Shown piece after piece: positions 8,692 through 17,411 of a DNA stretch of 64,000 nt. The stretch lies in NCBI RefSeq assembly GCF_014636935.1, contig NZ_BMES01000001.1, forward strand, positions 1,307,782 to 1,371,781, read 5' to 3'. How positions within the stretch are numbered: position 1 is the stretch's first letter; each line of letters opens with the position of its first letter. This DNA is from Alsobacter metallidurans (GTDB taxonomy: Bacteria > Pseudomonadota > Alphaproteobacteria > Rhizobiales > Beijerinckiaceae). The notes under the pieces are model-generated. The model ran no database searches, was not told the origin of the DNA, and saw only the letters and a list, made by a program, of their open reading frames with translations. A program made the position numbers and the translations under genes.

Positions 8692-10029
8692 ATGCTGCGG
8701 AAGCTCACCGCCAGAATTCTCGGGTTGGTCATCTTGGTTCTGGCCGGGACGACGTTTGCGAATGCGGGCGGCGAGTACCTGATTGGTCCTGACGATCACG
8801 TTCGGCTGAAGGTTCATGAGTGGCGCGCTAGCAGAGGCGAGGCTTACGAGTGGACGGCGATGACAGGGGAGTACGTCGTCAGCGCGTCTGGCGCCTTGTC
8901 GCTTCCCCTGATCGGTGAAGTCGCCGCCGAGGCGCTCACGGTCGAGCAGTTGTCGAACCGGATCTCAGAGCGTCTGCAAAAAGAGATGGGCCTGGTCGAG
9001 CGACCGACAACATCGCTGCAGATTTCGCAGTTCCGGCCGTTCTACGTCGCGGGCGAAGTCACCTCGCCGGGCGCGTTCCCGTATCGGCCCGGTCTCACGG
9101 TGCTCAAGGCCATCAGTATCGCAGGCGGCATTTTCCGTCGCGGGACGACCGATCCGGCTCAATTTGAGCGTGCGTCGATTGCCTCCCGGGGTGATCTGAC
9201 CGTGTTCGAGACCGAGCGTCTCCAGCTCATGGCCCGCCGCGCCCGCTTGCAGGCCGAGATCGAGGATCGCGACCGCGTGACCTTCCCGACTGAACTCACG
9301 AGCCGGGACAGCGCAGCCGTCCAGAGCCTGATCAAGCAGGAGCAGGCGCTCTTCGATTTTCGCCGCAAGGCCGTGCAGGCCAAGCTCGAAAACCTGACGC
9401 AGGCCCGCGCCGCGCTGGAGGAGGAGATCGCCACGCTCCGGGCCAAGGACGCCTCGAACGAGAAGCAGCTCGTTCTCGCCCGGCGTGAACTTACCAACGT
9501 CACCAGCCTCGCCGACAAGGGGCTCACGGTTTCAGCCCGGCAACTCGCCATGGAGCAGACTGTCGCCCAGCTCGAAACCGCGCGTCTCGACGTGGGCGTG
9601 TCTCGCATGCGCATCGAGCAGGAGCGCAGCAAGCTTGGCCGTGACGTGCTCGACCTGACCAACCTCCGGCGCACGGACGCGCTTACCGAGTTGCGGACAA
9701 CCGAAGCCCGGATTGCCGAACTGACCGAGCGCTCGATCACTGCGCAGCAGCTGATCTACGACTCGGAGGTCACGGGGCCGAGGCTTCAGGCAAACCGTCT
9801 CGTCGACGATCGGCTGGCGCCGCAGTTCAGCTTGGTGAGGCAGGTGAATGGCCAGAGCCGCGAATTCCCTGTGGACGACAACGCAGCTGTGCTGCCGGGC
9901 GACGTTGTGCGGGTGAAACGCCCGATGCCGGAGATTGGCTTGCCCGTCGGAACCGCCCCTCGGGCTAACGGAGTGGGTGCGCTTTCACAGGCGGAAACCA
10001 ACGCGCCTTCCGCCACTGTACGCCGCTGA
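8692..10029 (+). CDS. ExoF/Wza-type polysaccharide export protein with long coiled coil
   Basis: A 445-residue secreted protein with a Sec signal peptide (cleavage near ANA-GGEY, residue 26). Next come a polysaccharide-export domain at about 30-110 (GPDDHVRLKVHEW, GALSLPLIGEV) and an SLBB-like domain at about 115-160 (FYVAGEVTSPGAFPYRPG). A heptad-rich Glu/Arg/Leu region spans about 190-370, followed by a final beta segment. Export proteins of this class pass polysaccharide through or across the periplasm to the outer membrane. The start is the ATG at 8692, with GGAG seven bases upstream, because it places the signal peptide at the N-terminus; the frame is open further upstream but lacks a site there. 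The coiled coil is the part missing from the partner co-polymerase just upstream. Confidence 0.87.
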   Translation: MLRKLTARILGLVILVLAGTTFANAGGEYLIGPDDHVRLKVHEWRASRGEAYEWTAMTGEYVVSASGALSLPLIGEVAAEALTVEQLSNRISERLQKEMGLVERPTTSLQISQFRPFYVAGEVTSPGAFPYRPGLTVLKAISIAGGIFRRGTTDPAQFERASIASRGDLTVFETERLQLMARRARLQAEIEDRDRVTFPTELTSRDSAAVQSLIKQEQALFDFRRKAVQAKLENLTQARAALEEEIATLRAKDASNEKQLVLARRELTNVTSLADKGLTVSARQLAMEQTVAQLETARLDVGVSRMRIEQERSKLGRDVLDLTNLRRTDALTELRTTEARIAELTERSITAQQLIYDSEVTGPRLQANRLVDDRLAPQFSLVRQVNGQSREFPVDDNAAVLPGDVVRVKRPMPEIGLPVGTAPRANGVGALSQAETNAPSATVRR

Positions 10030-10041
10030 GCACCGAAAACG

Positions 10042-11484
10042 ATGACAATCGAGATATTCGGCGCTGTTGCGATCCTGCTCGGGATCTACTGCACGCTGAA
10101 TGGGCCGGACTGGACGTTCCAAGTTTTCCTCGTCTGCACCTTGCTGCAGGCGACCGCGGCCATCAGTTTGCCGGCGCTCGGTGGCGCGAATATCCAGCCC
10201 GGACATGTCTTGCTTGGCTTCGTAATCCTGGCCGTGGTGACGCGCCCACAATATGCGAAAGGTATAGGCAACATCATCGAGCCTGGGCGCGAGGGCTTTT
10301 GGCTACTACTTACGGTAGTTTACGGCGTTGTTTCCGCCTATTTCATGCCGCGCTTGTTCGCGGGGCAGACACTCGTGTTCACGGTCGACCGTAACAGTCC
10401 GGTCCCACTCGCGTCTCCACTCGGGCCCGTCTCCGGCAACATCACGCAAACGGTGTATTTCGTCGGTAGTGCGATGTGTTTTCTGGCGACATACGCGTTC
10501 GCCTCAGGCAGTGGCGCAGCGTTGACTGTGCTGATACGGGCCGGTGTTGCATGCGCCATGCTGAACTTGTTCTTTGGCGCTGCCGATCTGGTGACCTACT
10601 GGACCGGAACGTCCTACATCATGGATGTGCTGCGAACAGCCCAGTACAGCATGTTGAACGAGACCACGATCGCAGGGTTCAAGCGCATCGTCGGGTCATT
10701 CTCGGAAGCTGGCGCGTATGCGTTTTTCACGCTCGGGTTGCTAGGTTTTAGCCTGCGATTGTGGCTAGGGGGCGTGATGGTTCGCGCAACCGGGCCGATT
10801 TCCTTGCTGTCCATACTCGCGCTCACGATGTCCACGTCGACAACCGCTTATGCAGGATTACCGCTCTACCTTGTGGCGGCGTTCGGTCTATCGCTTCTCC
10901 GCTTTCTGCGGGGCCCTGTTCCCCCTCGGACCATAATCTTTTTATTCCTGTCACCAATCATTCTGTGCGTGATCGTTATACCGCTGATTTTGAACGACAC
11001 CGTATGGGCTGTGATTCAACAGGTCGCCCGCATCACAGTATTTGAGAAGATGACCAGCGACTCAGGAGTAGAACGCGGCAACTGGAATCGCCAAGCGATA
11101 ACTAACTTCATTGAAACATTTGGTTTTGGTGCTGGACTTGGAAGTATTCGTTCGTCAAGTTTCCTCGCTGCAGTGCCCTCGAATCTTGGTGTATTCGGAA
11201 CATTGACTTACACGATATTTCTAGTTCAGATTTTGCTGAAGAAAAAGGTCGGCGAGGAGGGCTCTTTGTCCTATGAATTTCGCGCCGCAGCGGCCCATGG
11301 TTGCATCGGGCTGTTTATCGCTGCCTGCCTTGTCGGGGGCTTCGTGGATCTGGGACTGATGTTCTTTACTCTGGCGGGCATTGCGGCCTCGAGACCGGCG
11401 GAGCTGAGGTCCTCCCGAACGTCGACCCTCGACAGGGATCAACTCACCGTTCGCGCTTTGCGTGTTTCACGCTCCGCCAGCTGA
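10042..11484 (+). CDS. Wzy-like polysaccharide polymerase (O-antigen polymerase/ligase type)
   Basis: A 480-residue integral membrane protein with about 10-12 hydrophobic segments and one larger non-membrane loop at about 330-375, as in Wzy and WaaL proteins. These enzymes polymerise lipid-linked repeat units on the periplasmic face of the inner membrane. Sequence conservation in this family is low, so the call rests on topology, length and position 12 bp after the export gene and its co-polymerase. The second half of the gene is markedly more AT-rich than its neighbours, which suits a strain-variable gene acquired by transfer. It could instead be a ligase, but no lipid A-core genes are nearby. 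Confidence 0.75.
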   Translation: MTIEIFGAVAILLGIYCTLNGPDWTFQVFLVCTLLQATAAISLPALGGANIQPGHVLLGFVILAVVTRPQYAKGIGNIIEPGREGFWLLLTVVYGVVSAYFMPRLFAGQTLVFTVDRNSPVPLASPLGPVSGNITQTVYFVGSAMCFLATYAFASGSGAALTVLIRAGVACAMLNLFFGAADLVTYWTGTSYIMDVLRTAQYSMLNETTIAGFKRIVGSFSEAGAYAFFTLGLLGFSLRLWLGGVMVRATGPISLLSILALTMSTSTTAYAGLPLYLVAAFGLSLLRFLRGPVPPRTIIFLFLSPIILCVIVIPLILNDTVWAVIQQVARITVFEKMTSDSGVERGNWNRQAITNFIETFGFGAGLGSIRSSSFLAAVPSNLGVFGTLTYTIFLVQILLKKKVGEEGSLSYEFRAAAAHGCIGLFIAACLVGGFVDLGLMFFTLAGIAASRPAELRSSRTSTLDRDQLTVRALRVSRSAS

Positions 11485-11545
11485 ATGCGATACGGGGCCG
11501 CCGCGCCAAAGCGATCTGAGCCGATCGTGACGGTAAGCGGCCAAG

Positions 11546-11767
11546 TCACCGTTTGGGTTTATCGAGTAGCTCCATAAGTTGCGCCGAGTACGCATTCCGC
11601 ACCGCGCTATGCTCGGTCGATAATTTGTTGTGAGCAGAAACCAAGTTCCTGTAGCGGACCGCGTATCTGCCCAGGACAAACGTTATCACCGCCGCGTAGA
11701 CAACCAAGGCGATTTCAAGCGAGCGTGTATCGACTAGTTCCAGAATGACGTCGCGAGCCTCAAGCAT
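11546..11767 (-). CDS. Small single-span membrane protein, function unknown
   Basis: A 73-residue protein: a short acidic N-terminus (MLEARDVILELVDTRS), one membrane helix at about 17-36 (LEIALVVYAAVITFVLG), then a basic cytoplasmic-looking tail with helical character. The ATG at 11767 has GAGG six bases upstream. A TTG 18 bases earlier is less likely. It converges on the polymerase gene and lies just downstream of a glycosyltransferase on the same strand. I do not recognise a family. A role as an accessory to the polysaccharide machinery is only a guess from position. Confidence 0.5.
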   Translation of the reverse strand: MLEARDVILELVDTRSLEIALVVYAAVITFVLGRYAVRYRNLVSAHNKLSTEHSAVRNAYSAQLMELLDKPKR

Positions 11768-11884
11768 CGGTCGCCTCGCTGGCAAAATCTGGCATCAGAA
11801 TGCCGCCACAGCGGCAAGTTGGTCAAGTCGCAAGACAGGCCCGGGATCCCGAGATAAAAATACCAACACGTAGTCTCTAGCGTG

Positions 11885-12832
11885 TCAGCGATTCATATTC
11901 CCCTTTTCCCCGAGCCGAAGCACGCGTTCCGGCTCAATACGGCCGCAGAACAAATCTCCGAGCGCAAGTAGGTTGCCGCGTAAGCGTCCCGGATAATCCC
12001 GACGTCGATCCAGAAGCAAAGTCCGCGCTAGATTTGCAACCATGTTTCGTCCTGAGAACCGTAAGGCTCCACGTATGCTAATGCTTCGCTTAGTGACCAG
12101 ATAAGCGATGTTAGAGATTTGAGAATAGCCAAAGCGGAGTCCACTGGTGCGACCTGAGTTGATACCCAAGTGAACGCCGCGACACGCCGTAAGTACTTCC
12201 AAGCGGCCATGCCGACTTGCTCGCTTGGAGTAATCTCGATCTTCTTGCCAGCTGTAGAGGGGAAGTCGTTCGTCAAAGCGCAACTCTCTCGCGACGGAGC
12301 CGCGAAAAGCCATGTTGCATCCGTAGAGACAGTCGATCTCGCGGTCCCCACCCCGCGCCGTCCAATGGGGGCTCGGCGCGCGGCCGCCGGATAAGAACTC
12401 AGTCGCGTCGATCTCTGAAAATCCGTCTCCATTCACGCCGTCGGCGATCACCAAGCCGGTGAGTCCAATAAGATCTGGAGCTTGCTCGAAAGCCTTTGCG
12501 CAATTCAGCAGCCAATCCTCGTGTGGGCGAAAGTCGTCGTCGAAAAAAACCGCAAGCCAACTGGTCGAATCGGACACGTTCGCCCACTGAGCGGCTTCCT
12601 CAAGTCCGATGTTTCGCTGCACGGAGGCTCCCGGCTGAGGAGCCAACAGGATCTTCGATTCGAGCGATAAACCGGTTGCATGCTCCGATAGCCCAGCGAT
12701 GTCGCAGTCTTCAGAACCGACCACCACGACACCGTCGGGCCGACGCGATTGTTGGCTGAGGCGATCAAAAAGCACGCGGGTTTCCGCTGCTCGCCCCTTT
12801 GTCGCTACGATCACGAAGATCTTGAAATGCAT
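11885..12832 (-). CDS. Family 2 glycosyltransferase
   Basis: A 315-residue GT-A fold glycosyltransferase. Seen are an N-terminal beta strand (FKIFVIVATKGR), the DxD-type metal site VFFDDDFRP near residue 96, an acceptor-side YGCNMAFRG near 170 and a catalytic-base-like WQEDRDYS near 195. Members add one sugar from a nucleotide donor to a growing lipid-linked repeat on the cytoplasmic face of the inner membrane. The ATG at 12832 places the first strand at the N-terminus; the 26 codons before it are arginine-rich and unlike the family. It is the second gene of a minus-strand pair with another family 2 enzyme, 118 bp apart. Donor and acceptor are not readable. Confidence 0.85.
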   Translation of the reverse strand: MHFKIFVIVATKGRAAETRVLFDRLSQQSRRPDGVVVVGSEDCDIAGLSEHATGLSLESKILLAPQPGASVQRNIGLEEAAQWANVSDSTSWLAVFFDDDFRPHEDWLLNCAKAFEQAPDLIGLTGLVIADGVNGDGFSEIDATEFLSGGRAPSPHWTARGGDREIDCLYGCNMAFRGSVARELRFDERLPLYSWQEDRDYSKRASRHGRLEVLTACRGVHLGINSGRTSGLRFGYSQISNIAYLVTKRSISIRGALRFSGRNMVANLARTLLLDRRRDYPGRLRGNLLALGDLFCGRIEPERVLRLGEKGNMNR

Positions 12833-12950
12833 GATCCGCCTGTTTGTACAACGCCTGCTGTCGCCGGTTTGATGAGCACTCCGGCGTACCCTTTCCGCAT
12901 CGCACCGCATCGATTGGTTGCGCAGGGATAGACCGGAAAAGATTGAGCTC

Positions 12951-13883
12951 TCAGTTTTCTTGGTTCAGCGAGATCCTCTTTCGCCGGCCCGCCTTCCAAC
13001 CCTCGACGCGGCCTTTCGCGACCTGCGTGTAATAGCGTGCTTGCGAAAATCGAAATCGAGCCGCGTAGACGGCGATCGCGGCGCTAGGCCGCCCGATCCA
13101 GGTTGTCATGTCGCGGACGCCAAATCCGTGGCGGCCGAGAACGTACCCCATACCACGCGCGTAACTGCGAGCCTTGGTGAGCACCCGTTCGTCAAAGTCG
13201 CCTGCAAGGATATTCGGGTGGTGACCCTGTAATGTCGGGTCGTAACGGGCCGTGAAGCCGCGGGCCAACGCCCTGAGCACCGCGTCTTGCCCCTCGGCGG
13301 ATTGCCACGGCGTGCTTGCGCCGACGCCGATCGCCTCGTCGAAGCCGCCGATGGCCTGGATGGCTTCCCGGCGAAAGAACAGCATCCATTCGATTGACGT
13401 GGTCCAGACATTGGACCGGTCGATGTCCTGGGCGGCGCTCTCGAAGCGTCCGTTGATCGGGCGGCCCTCCTCATCGGCCGCCATGCCGCCGACGATCGCG
13501 TAGGAGCTCTGCTGAAACAGTCGCGAGGCTTGCTCAAAAGCGGTTGCGGGGTACCAGCAGTCATCGTCCGCGAATACGACAAGGTCGCCCGTGCAGCGCG
13601 CCAGACCGGTGTTGCGCCCCCGGCTCAGTCCGCGGGCCTGCGGCGTGCGGACATGCTCGATGGGAAAACCACACGACTTGGATGCGAGCAGCGCAGCCAG
13701 TTCCTCATGGGCGTTCTGGTCGACGATGATGACTTCCAGCGGCTTCTGGGTCTGTTTATCGAGGCTGTCCAGGAGTCGGCCAATCTCCCATGTGCGGCCG
13801 AGCGTCGAAACCACGACGCTGACCGACAAGCCAGGCAGGGCAATCCGGGGAGATGCTACTGGAGAGACAGGGCCTGAATTCAT
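12951..13883 (-). CDS. Family 2 glycosyltransferase
   Basis: A 310-residue GT-A glycosyltransferase with SVVVSTLGR as first strand, PLEVIIVDQNAHEEL, the metal site VVFADDDCWYP near residue 105, and EGQDAVLRAL near 205 as the likely catalytic-base region. The ATG at 13883 has GGAG five bases upstream; a longer version from 13928 is possible. It is the first gene of a minus-strand pair with the glycosyltransferase that follows and faces the glycoside hydrolase gene across a 366-bp gap. It probably adds a sugar of the repeat unit in the cytoplasm. The two paralogues are only distantly similar, so they likely make different linkages. Confidence 0.86.
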   Translation of the reverse strand: MNSGPVSPVASPRIALPGLSVSVVVSTLGRTWEIGRLLDSLDKQTQKPLEVIIVDQNAHEELAALLASKSCGFPIEHVRTPQARGLSRGRNTGLARCTGDLVVFADDDCWYPATAFEQASRLFQQSSYAIVGGMAADEEGRPINGRFESAAQDIDRSNVWTTSIEWMLFFRREAIQAIGGFDEAIGVGASTPWQSAEGQDAVLRALARGFTARYDPTLQGHHPNILAGDFDERVLTKARSYARGMGYVLGRHGFGVRDMTTWIGRPSAAIAVYAARFRFSQARYYTQVAKGRVEGWKAGRRKRISLNQEN

Positions 13884-14249
13884 GCTTGCTCCATCGCTCG
13901 CTGCTTCCTGTAATGCGGGCCGATCCATCTGGGATCGCCGTCAACCGGAATCCGAGCCGTTGCGATTAGCTCATTGTTGCGCGGTGTCGGTTAAGCGCCT
14001 GTTCCGCTTTTAGAGGTAATCCGGTTGGTGTTTCGGGTTGCAGCCGCGGCAATGCGCTGGCGTAGCATTGGGGACGCTCCAGGAGCGGGGCGGCAGCCTT
14101 AGCCGTTTCGCACCAAAGAGGTAAGTCCGCGATGGTAAGGCCCGAACCGTGTGCGAATTGGCGAGGCTTCGATTAGGCGCCAAGCGACTAAAATAGAGTC
14201 AGAGAAAGCTGATCCATTCGCGAGTGAATGATCTGATTGGAGTGAACCA
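13884..14249. other. 366-bp divergent intergenic region
   Basis: No gene seen beyond a possible 45-bp N-terminal extension of the minus-strand glycosyltransferase. It must hold the promoters of that gene and of the divergent glycoside hydrolase. I see no distinct repeat or RNA structure. Confidence 0.45.
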
Positions 14250-16166
14250 ATGCGTTTGATCGAGCGATTGCGAGCTTGCGGCCTAATCGCATGCCTTTCG
14301 CTTCTGCCAAGTGTTGCTGCGATCGCGGCCGAACCCGGCAAGGTGGCATGGGGCGTTAACGGCCATCCGCTCGTGTCCTATCCGGGCGTGCCGCTGCAAA
14401 ACCAAATCGACCTTATCGTTGATGCGGGGCTAAAATCTTATCGGGTCAACATCGAGGCCCTGAGTTCGGCCGACACGCTGGGACAGCTCATCGCATTGGG
14501 CAAAGCCCAGGGCGTCACGATCCTTCCGGTTCTGACGCCAAAGGTCGACATGGATCTGATGACCGAGCAGGAACTCCGCAAGGCGTCATACGACCTCGCG
14601 AAGGGGCTCGTTTCGCGTTTCAAAGAAGACATCCCTGTCTGGGAGCTCGGCAACGAGATGGAGAACTACGCCATCCTCAAGCCTTGTGAATTCCGCGACA
14701 ACGGCGTGCGATACGGTTGTCAGTTCGGAGCGCCGGGCGGAACCGAGGCTCTGGACTACTATGGTCCGCGCTGGGCTAAGGTCGTGGCCGTTCTCAAGGG
14801 CCTTTCGGAAGGCGCGCGGGAGGCCGACCCTAAGGCTCGCCGGGCCATGGGCACTGCCGGCTGGGGCCACATCGCTCCGTTCGAGCGCATGAAGAATGAC
14901 GGGGTCGAATGGGATATTTCCGTCTGGCACATGTACGGGCAGGATCCCGAATGGGCGTTCAAGATCCTGGCGACCTATGGACGGCCGATCTGGGTGACCG
15001 AGATCAACCATCCGAACGGCTCCATGAAGAGCGAGGCAGAGCAGGCGGATGGCCTGCGTCGCTGGATGCACCGCATCGACGAGCTTGCGCCGGCTTATCG
15101 CGTCGAGGCCGCACACCTTTATGAACTGCTGGATGAGCCTTATTGGGCCCCGAGCTACGAAGCCTACATGGGGCTTGTGACGCTGCGTCCCAGCGGTGAC
15201 GGCAAGTGGCGCACCGGCAAAGCCAAGCTGGCCTATCTCGCAGTTCGCGAGATCCTGACCGGGCGTCCACCGCACCTGCCAGCGCCCACCGCCGCCACTG
15301 CTGATATCCAGCTCCCGCGCCGCGCCTGCGAGTTGGAGCGCATGCGCTCCGGGCCGATCCAGACCGTCCGCCAGCGTGTGACCTACGTTTACTGCCTCGC
15401 GCTTGGACGGTTACCTGACGGGGCAGGCTTGGAAGGCTGGACTGTCAAGCTGCGCGCGGAGCCGACGGCGCTACGCCCGATGTTGATGGACATGCTGCGC
15501 TCCGAGGAATTCCAAACCCGCTACCAGGAGGCGAGCGCATCCGAGGAAACTTATGTCGGGATGATGTACCGCCTGCTTCTCGACCGCGACGCCGATGCGG
15601 GGGCGACGACCTACATCAGGGCGCTCGAATCAGGCGACCTGAGCCGAACGGCGTTCATACGCGGTTTGTTGCTCAGCGAGGAATTCAAGACCCGCCATGC
15701 CGGCCTCACCGAGGGTGCGTCCTGGGGGCCTGCGCTGGACAATGACGTGGCGGCCCAGTTGTCGCGTTGGCGCGACTGCGACCTCGCGGAGATCGGCCGT
15801 CGGCCGAAACAGCCGCAGACCCAGGTGGAGTATGCTTATTGCCTCGTGCTGGGTCGCCGTCCCGACGACTTTGGCCTCAAGGGCTACTCGGAAAAAGTCG
15901 CGGCGGGCATGAAGCCGATGGAGATCGTCAAGTCCCTGACCGAGTCGGACGAGTTCAAAAACAAGGTCGACGCGTTGGACCTGGACCCTCCAGGCCTGGT
16001 TCGCTTCCTTGGATTCCTGGTTTATGGCGCCGAGCCGGACCAGACGACCGCGCGCGCTCTCACGGACAAGCTGACCAACGACAAGGCCACGCGCCTTGAG
16101 GTGGCCCAGACATTAATGGCCGCGCCTGACTTCCAGAAGGGCAACGTCGCCTTGTTCGCCAAGTGA
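14250..16166 (+). CDS. Secreted clan GH-A glycoside hydrolase with C-terminal DUF4214 repeats
   Basis: A 638-residue exported protein: signal peptide (cleavage near AAIAA-EPG, residue 27), then a TIM-barrel domain at about 30-340. The acid/base Glu136 in WELGNE and a nucleophile candidate Glu251 in IWVTEINHP are the paired glutamates of clan GH-A. Three DUF4214 units follow at about 373-425, 435-485 and 525-573, each with an ALGR/LLLDR-x-PD-like motif and a closing SEEF or SDEF, and a more degenerate fourth at about 580-630. GGAG sits seven bases before the ATG. It probably trims or remodels the polysaccharide made by this locus outside the inner membrane. The substrate is unknown, and a GH39-like or GH5-like family is possible. 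DUF4214 may anchor it to polysaccharide or surface. Confidence 0.82.
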   Translation: MRLIERLRACGLIACLSLLPSVAAIAAEPGKVAWGVNGHPLVSYPGVPLQNQIDLIVDAGLKSYRVNIEALSSADTLGQLIALGKAQGVTILPVLTPKVDMDLMTEQELRKASYDLAKGLVSRFKEDIPVWELGNEMENYAILKPCEFRDNGVRYGCQFGAPGGTEALDYYGPRWAKVVAVLKGLSEGAREADPKARRAMGTAGWGHIAPFERMKNDGVEWDISVWHMYGQDPEWAFKILATYGRPIWVTEINHPNGSMKSEAEQADGLRRWMHRIDELAPAYRVEAAHLYELLDEPYWAPSYEAYMGLVTLRPSGDGKWRTGKAKLAYLAVREILTGRPPHLPAPTAATADIQLPRRACELERMRSGPIQTVRQRVTYVYCLALGRLPDGAGLEGWTVKLRAEPTALRPMLMDMLRSEEFQTRYQEASASEETYVGMMYRLLLDRDADAGATTYIRALESGDLSRTAFIRGLLLSEEFKTRHAGLTEGASWGPALDNDVAAQLSRWRDCDLAEIGRRPKQPQTQVEYAYCLVLGRRPDDFGLKGYSEKVAAGMKPMEIVKSLTESDEFKNKVDALDLDPPGLVRFLGFLVYGAEPDQTTARALTDKLTNDKATRLEVAQTLMAAPDFQKGNVALFAK

Positions 16167-16177
16167 GCATGTAAAAG

Positions 16178-16214
16178 AAGCAGGCCGGAGGGGGACAGCC
16201 CGCCCGGCCTGCTT
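16178..16214. terminator. Bidirectional hairpin between convergent genes
   Basis: Perfect 11-bp stem AAGCAGGCCGG (16178-16188) with CCGGCCTGCTT (16204-16214). It lies between the stop of the glycoside hydrolase gene and the stop of the convergent LuxR-type gene. T-rich flanks are short on both sides. Confidence 0.85.
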
Positions 16215-16244
16215 TCATGAAACAAATAAGCGTCGATCCGGCGC

Positions 16245-16979
16245 TCAGAGCTGCGCGTGCGAGTACAGCGTGCTGATCTTGTACGCGACCTCGGTGCGAT
16301 TGCGGGCCTTGAGCTTCTTCATGATGTTGCGGACGTGCACCTTCACGGTGCTCTCGCACATGTTGAGCTCGTAAGCGATGATCTTGTTCGCCTTGCCTTG
16401 CCGGAGCGCATTCACGACGGCGGCCTGGCGGGTCGTAAAGGGCATGTCTTGCGCTTCCGGCCGAACCGGCGCCTGAGCGGCTGCAGGGCGTTGCTGGACA
16501 AGGCTGGACGCCGGCACGAACACGCCGCCCGCCTTGACCAGACCAAGGGCGCCAAACGCGACCTCAAGGCTGACGCTGGTCGGGATGTAGCCGCGCGCGC
16601 CCATCTCGAGAGCCCCGAGGATGGATTCAAAGTCCTCCGCGTCCGACACCACCACGATCGGGGGCGGGTTCTCCGACTTGGCGAGCGCCGCAATGTCGCG
16701 CTGCATCTCCTCATCGGCGGTCTTGCGGGCGCTGCGGAACGCCATCACGAGCGGCGGCTCTTCAGTCAGCAATCCGGCGTCCTGCCAGGCGCGAAGCGAA
16801 CTGTAGGTGTGAACCTCCAGCGAGGGATCCATGGCGCGCAGGCAGCGGGACAGGCAGTCCCGCATCAGAACGCGATCGTCAATGATCACCAAGTGAGTAG
16901 CGATTTCACCGGTCGCCGAAGAGCCGGAGCCCCCGTTCGTACCGATTTTGCCCAGCGCCTCAAAGCTCATGTGTTGCAT
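16245..16979 (-). CDS. LuxR-family regulator with a receiver lacking the phospho-aspartate
   Basis: A 244-residue two-domain regulator. The N-terminal fold (HLVIIDDRVLMRDCL) looks like a receiver, and the DD pair near residue 32 is present. At the phospho-acceptor strand the sequence is LVMAFRSARKT, with no Asp, and the switch-lysine strand reads GYIPTSV. It should therefore not be phosphorylated in the normal way. The C-terminal HTH (about 178-236: FTTRQAAVVNALRQG, then ESTVKVHVRNIMKKL) is a complete LuxR/FixJ DNA-binding domain. The ATG at 16979 has GGAG about six bases upstream; longer frames lack a ribosome site. Its place at the edge of the polysaccharide locus suggests it controls polysaccharide or biofilm genes. 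No sensor kinase is adjacent. Confidence 0.83.
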   Translation of the reverse strand: MQHMSFEALGKIGTNGGSGSSATGEIATHLVIIDDRVLMRDCLSRCLRAMDPSLEVHTYSSLRAWQDAGLLTEEPPLVMAFRSARKTADEEMQRDIAALAKSENPPPIVVVSDAEDFESILGALEMGARGYIPTSVSLEVAFGALGLVKAGGVFVPASSLVQQRPAAAQAPVRPEAQDMPFTTRQAAVVNALRQGKANKIIAYELNMCESTVKVHVRNIMKKLKARNRTEVAYKISTLYSHAQL

Positions 16980-17411
16980 CGGAAACTCCGCAATTAAAGG
17001 CCACCTGGTAGATTCCACTACCTGGCTAGCAATCCCCATTCTGGGGTTTGAACTTTCGTTGGTCTTAGATCGGAGCTCTTGTTCTGGTCCGATTAGCGAG
17101 ATTACTTTCTGAATTAACCAGGGGCGTCGGACTTGTTTGAGCAAGTCGGCGCGCCGATCCGATCTCAATCAGAAGTAGCTCGCACTGACAAATTTGACGG
17201 ATAGGTTGTGTTAAAACGTTAATGCAAATTAAGAGGTTGGCGAATTTTCGCATTCGGGCCACATCAAACTGGCGCTTGGAGTATGCGCCCATCCGATTGG
17301 GCTAATCCCGGTTTGCATTAACCAACTGGTAACCCTGCCCCGGTGTACAAGGGAGAAACGTCTGCGCGCGAATGCGCCGATCAACGCGGTCCCGCTGATA
17401 AGGGGATGACC
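16980..17411. other. 432-bp divergent intergenic region, AT-rich
   Basis: Contains no convincing gene. It is clearly richer in A and T than its surroundings, with several TTAA tetramers (17211, 17219, 17229, 17318). It is the promoter region of the LuxR-type gene on one strand and the small winged-helix-like gene on the other. Confidence 0.55.
17318..17332. promoter_or_regulatory. Candidate CtrA-type box (TTAA-N7-GTAA)
   Basis: TTAA at 17318-17321, seven bases, then GTAA at 17329-17332: a 7 of 8 match to the TTAA-N7-TTAA site of the alphaproteobacterial cell-cycle regulator CtrA. It lies about 80 bp before the start at 17412. A chance match in an AT-rich gap is quite possible. Confidence 0.3.

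Noticed and set aside
16980-17168. Longer LuxR-type protein starting at 17168 or 17039
   Set aside because: No ribosome site at either start, and the added residues are basic and unlike a receiver N-terminus. The ATG at 16979 has GGAG at proper distance.
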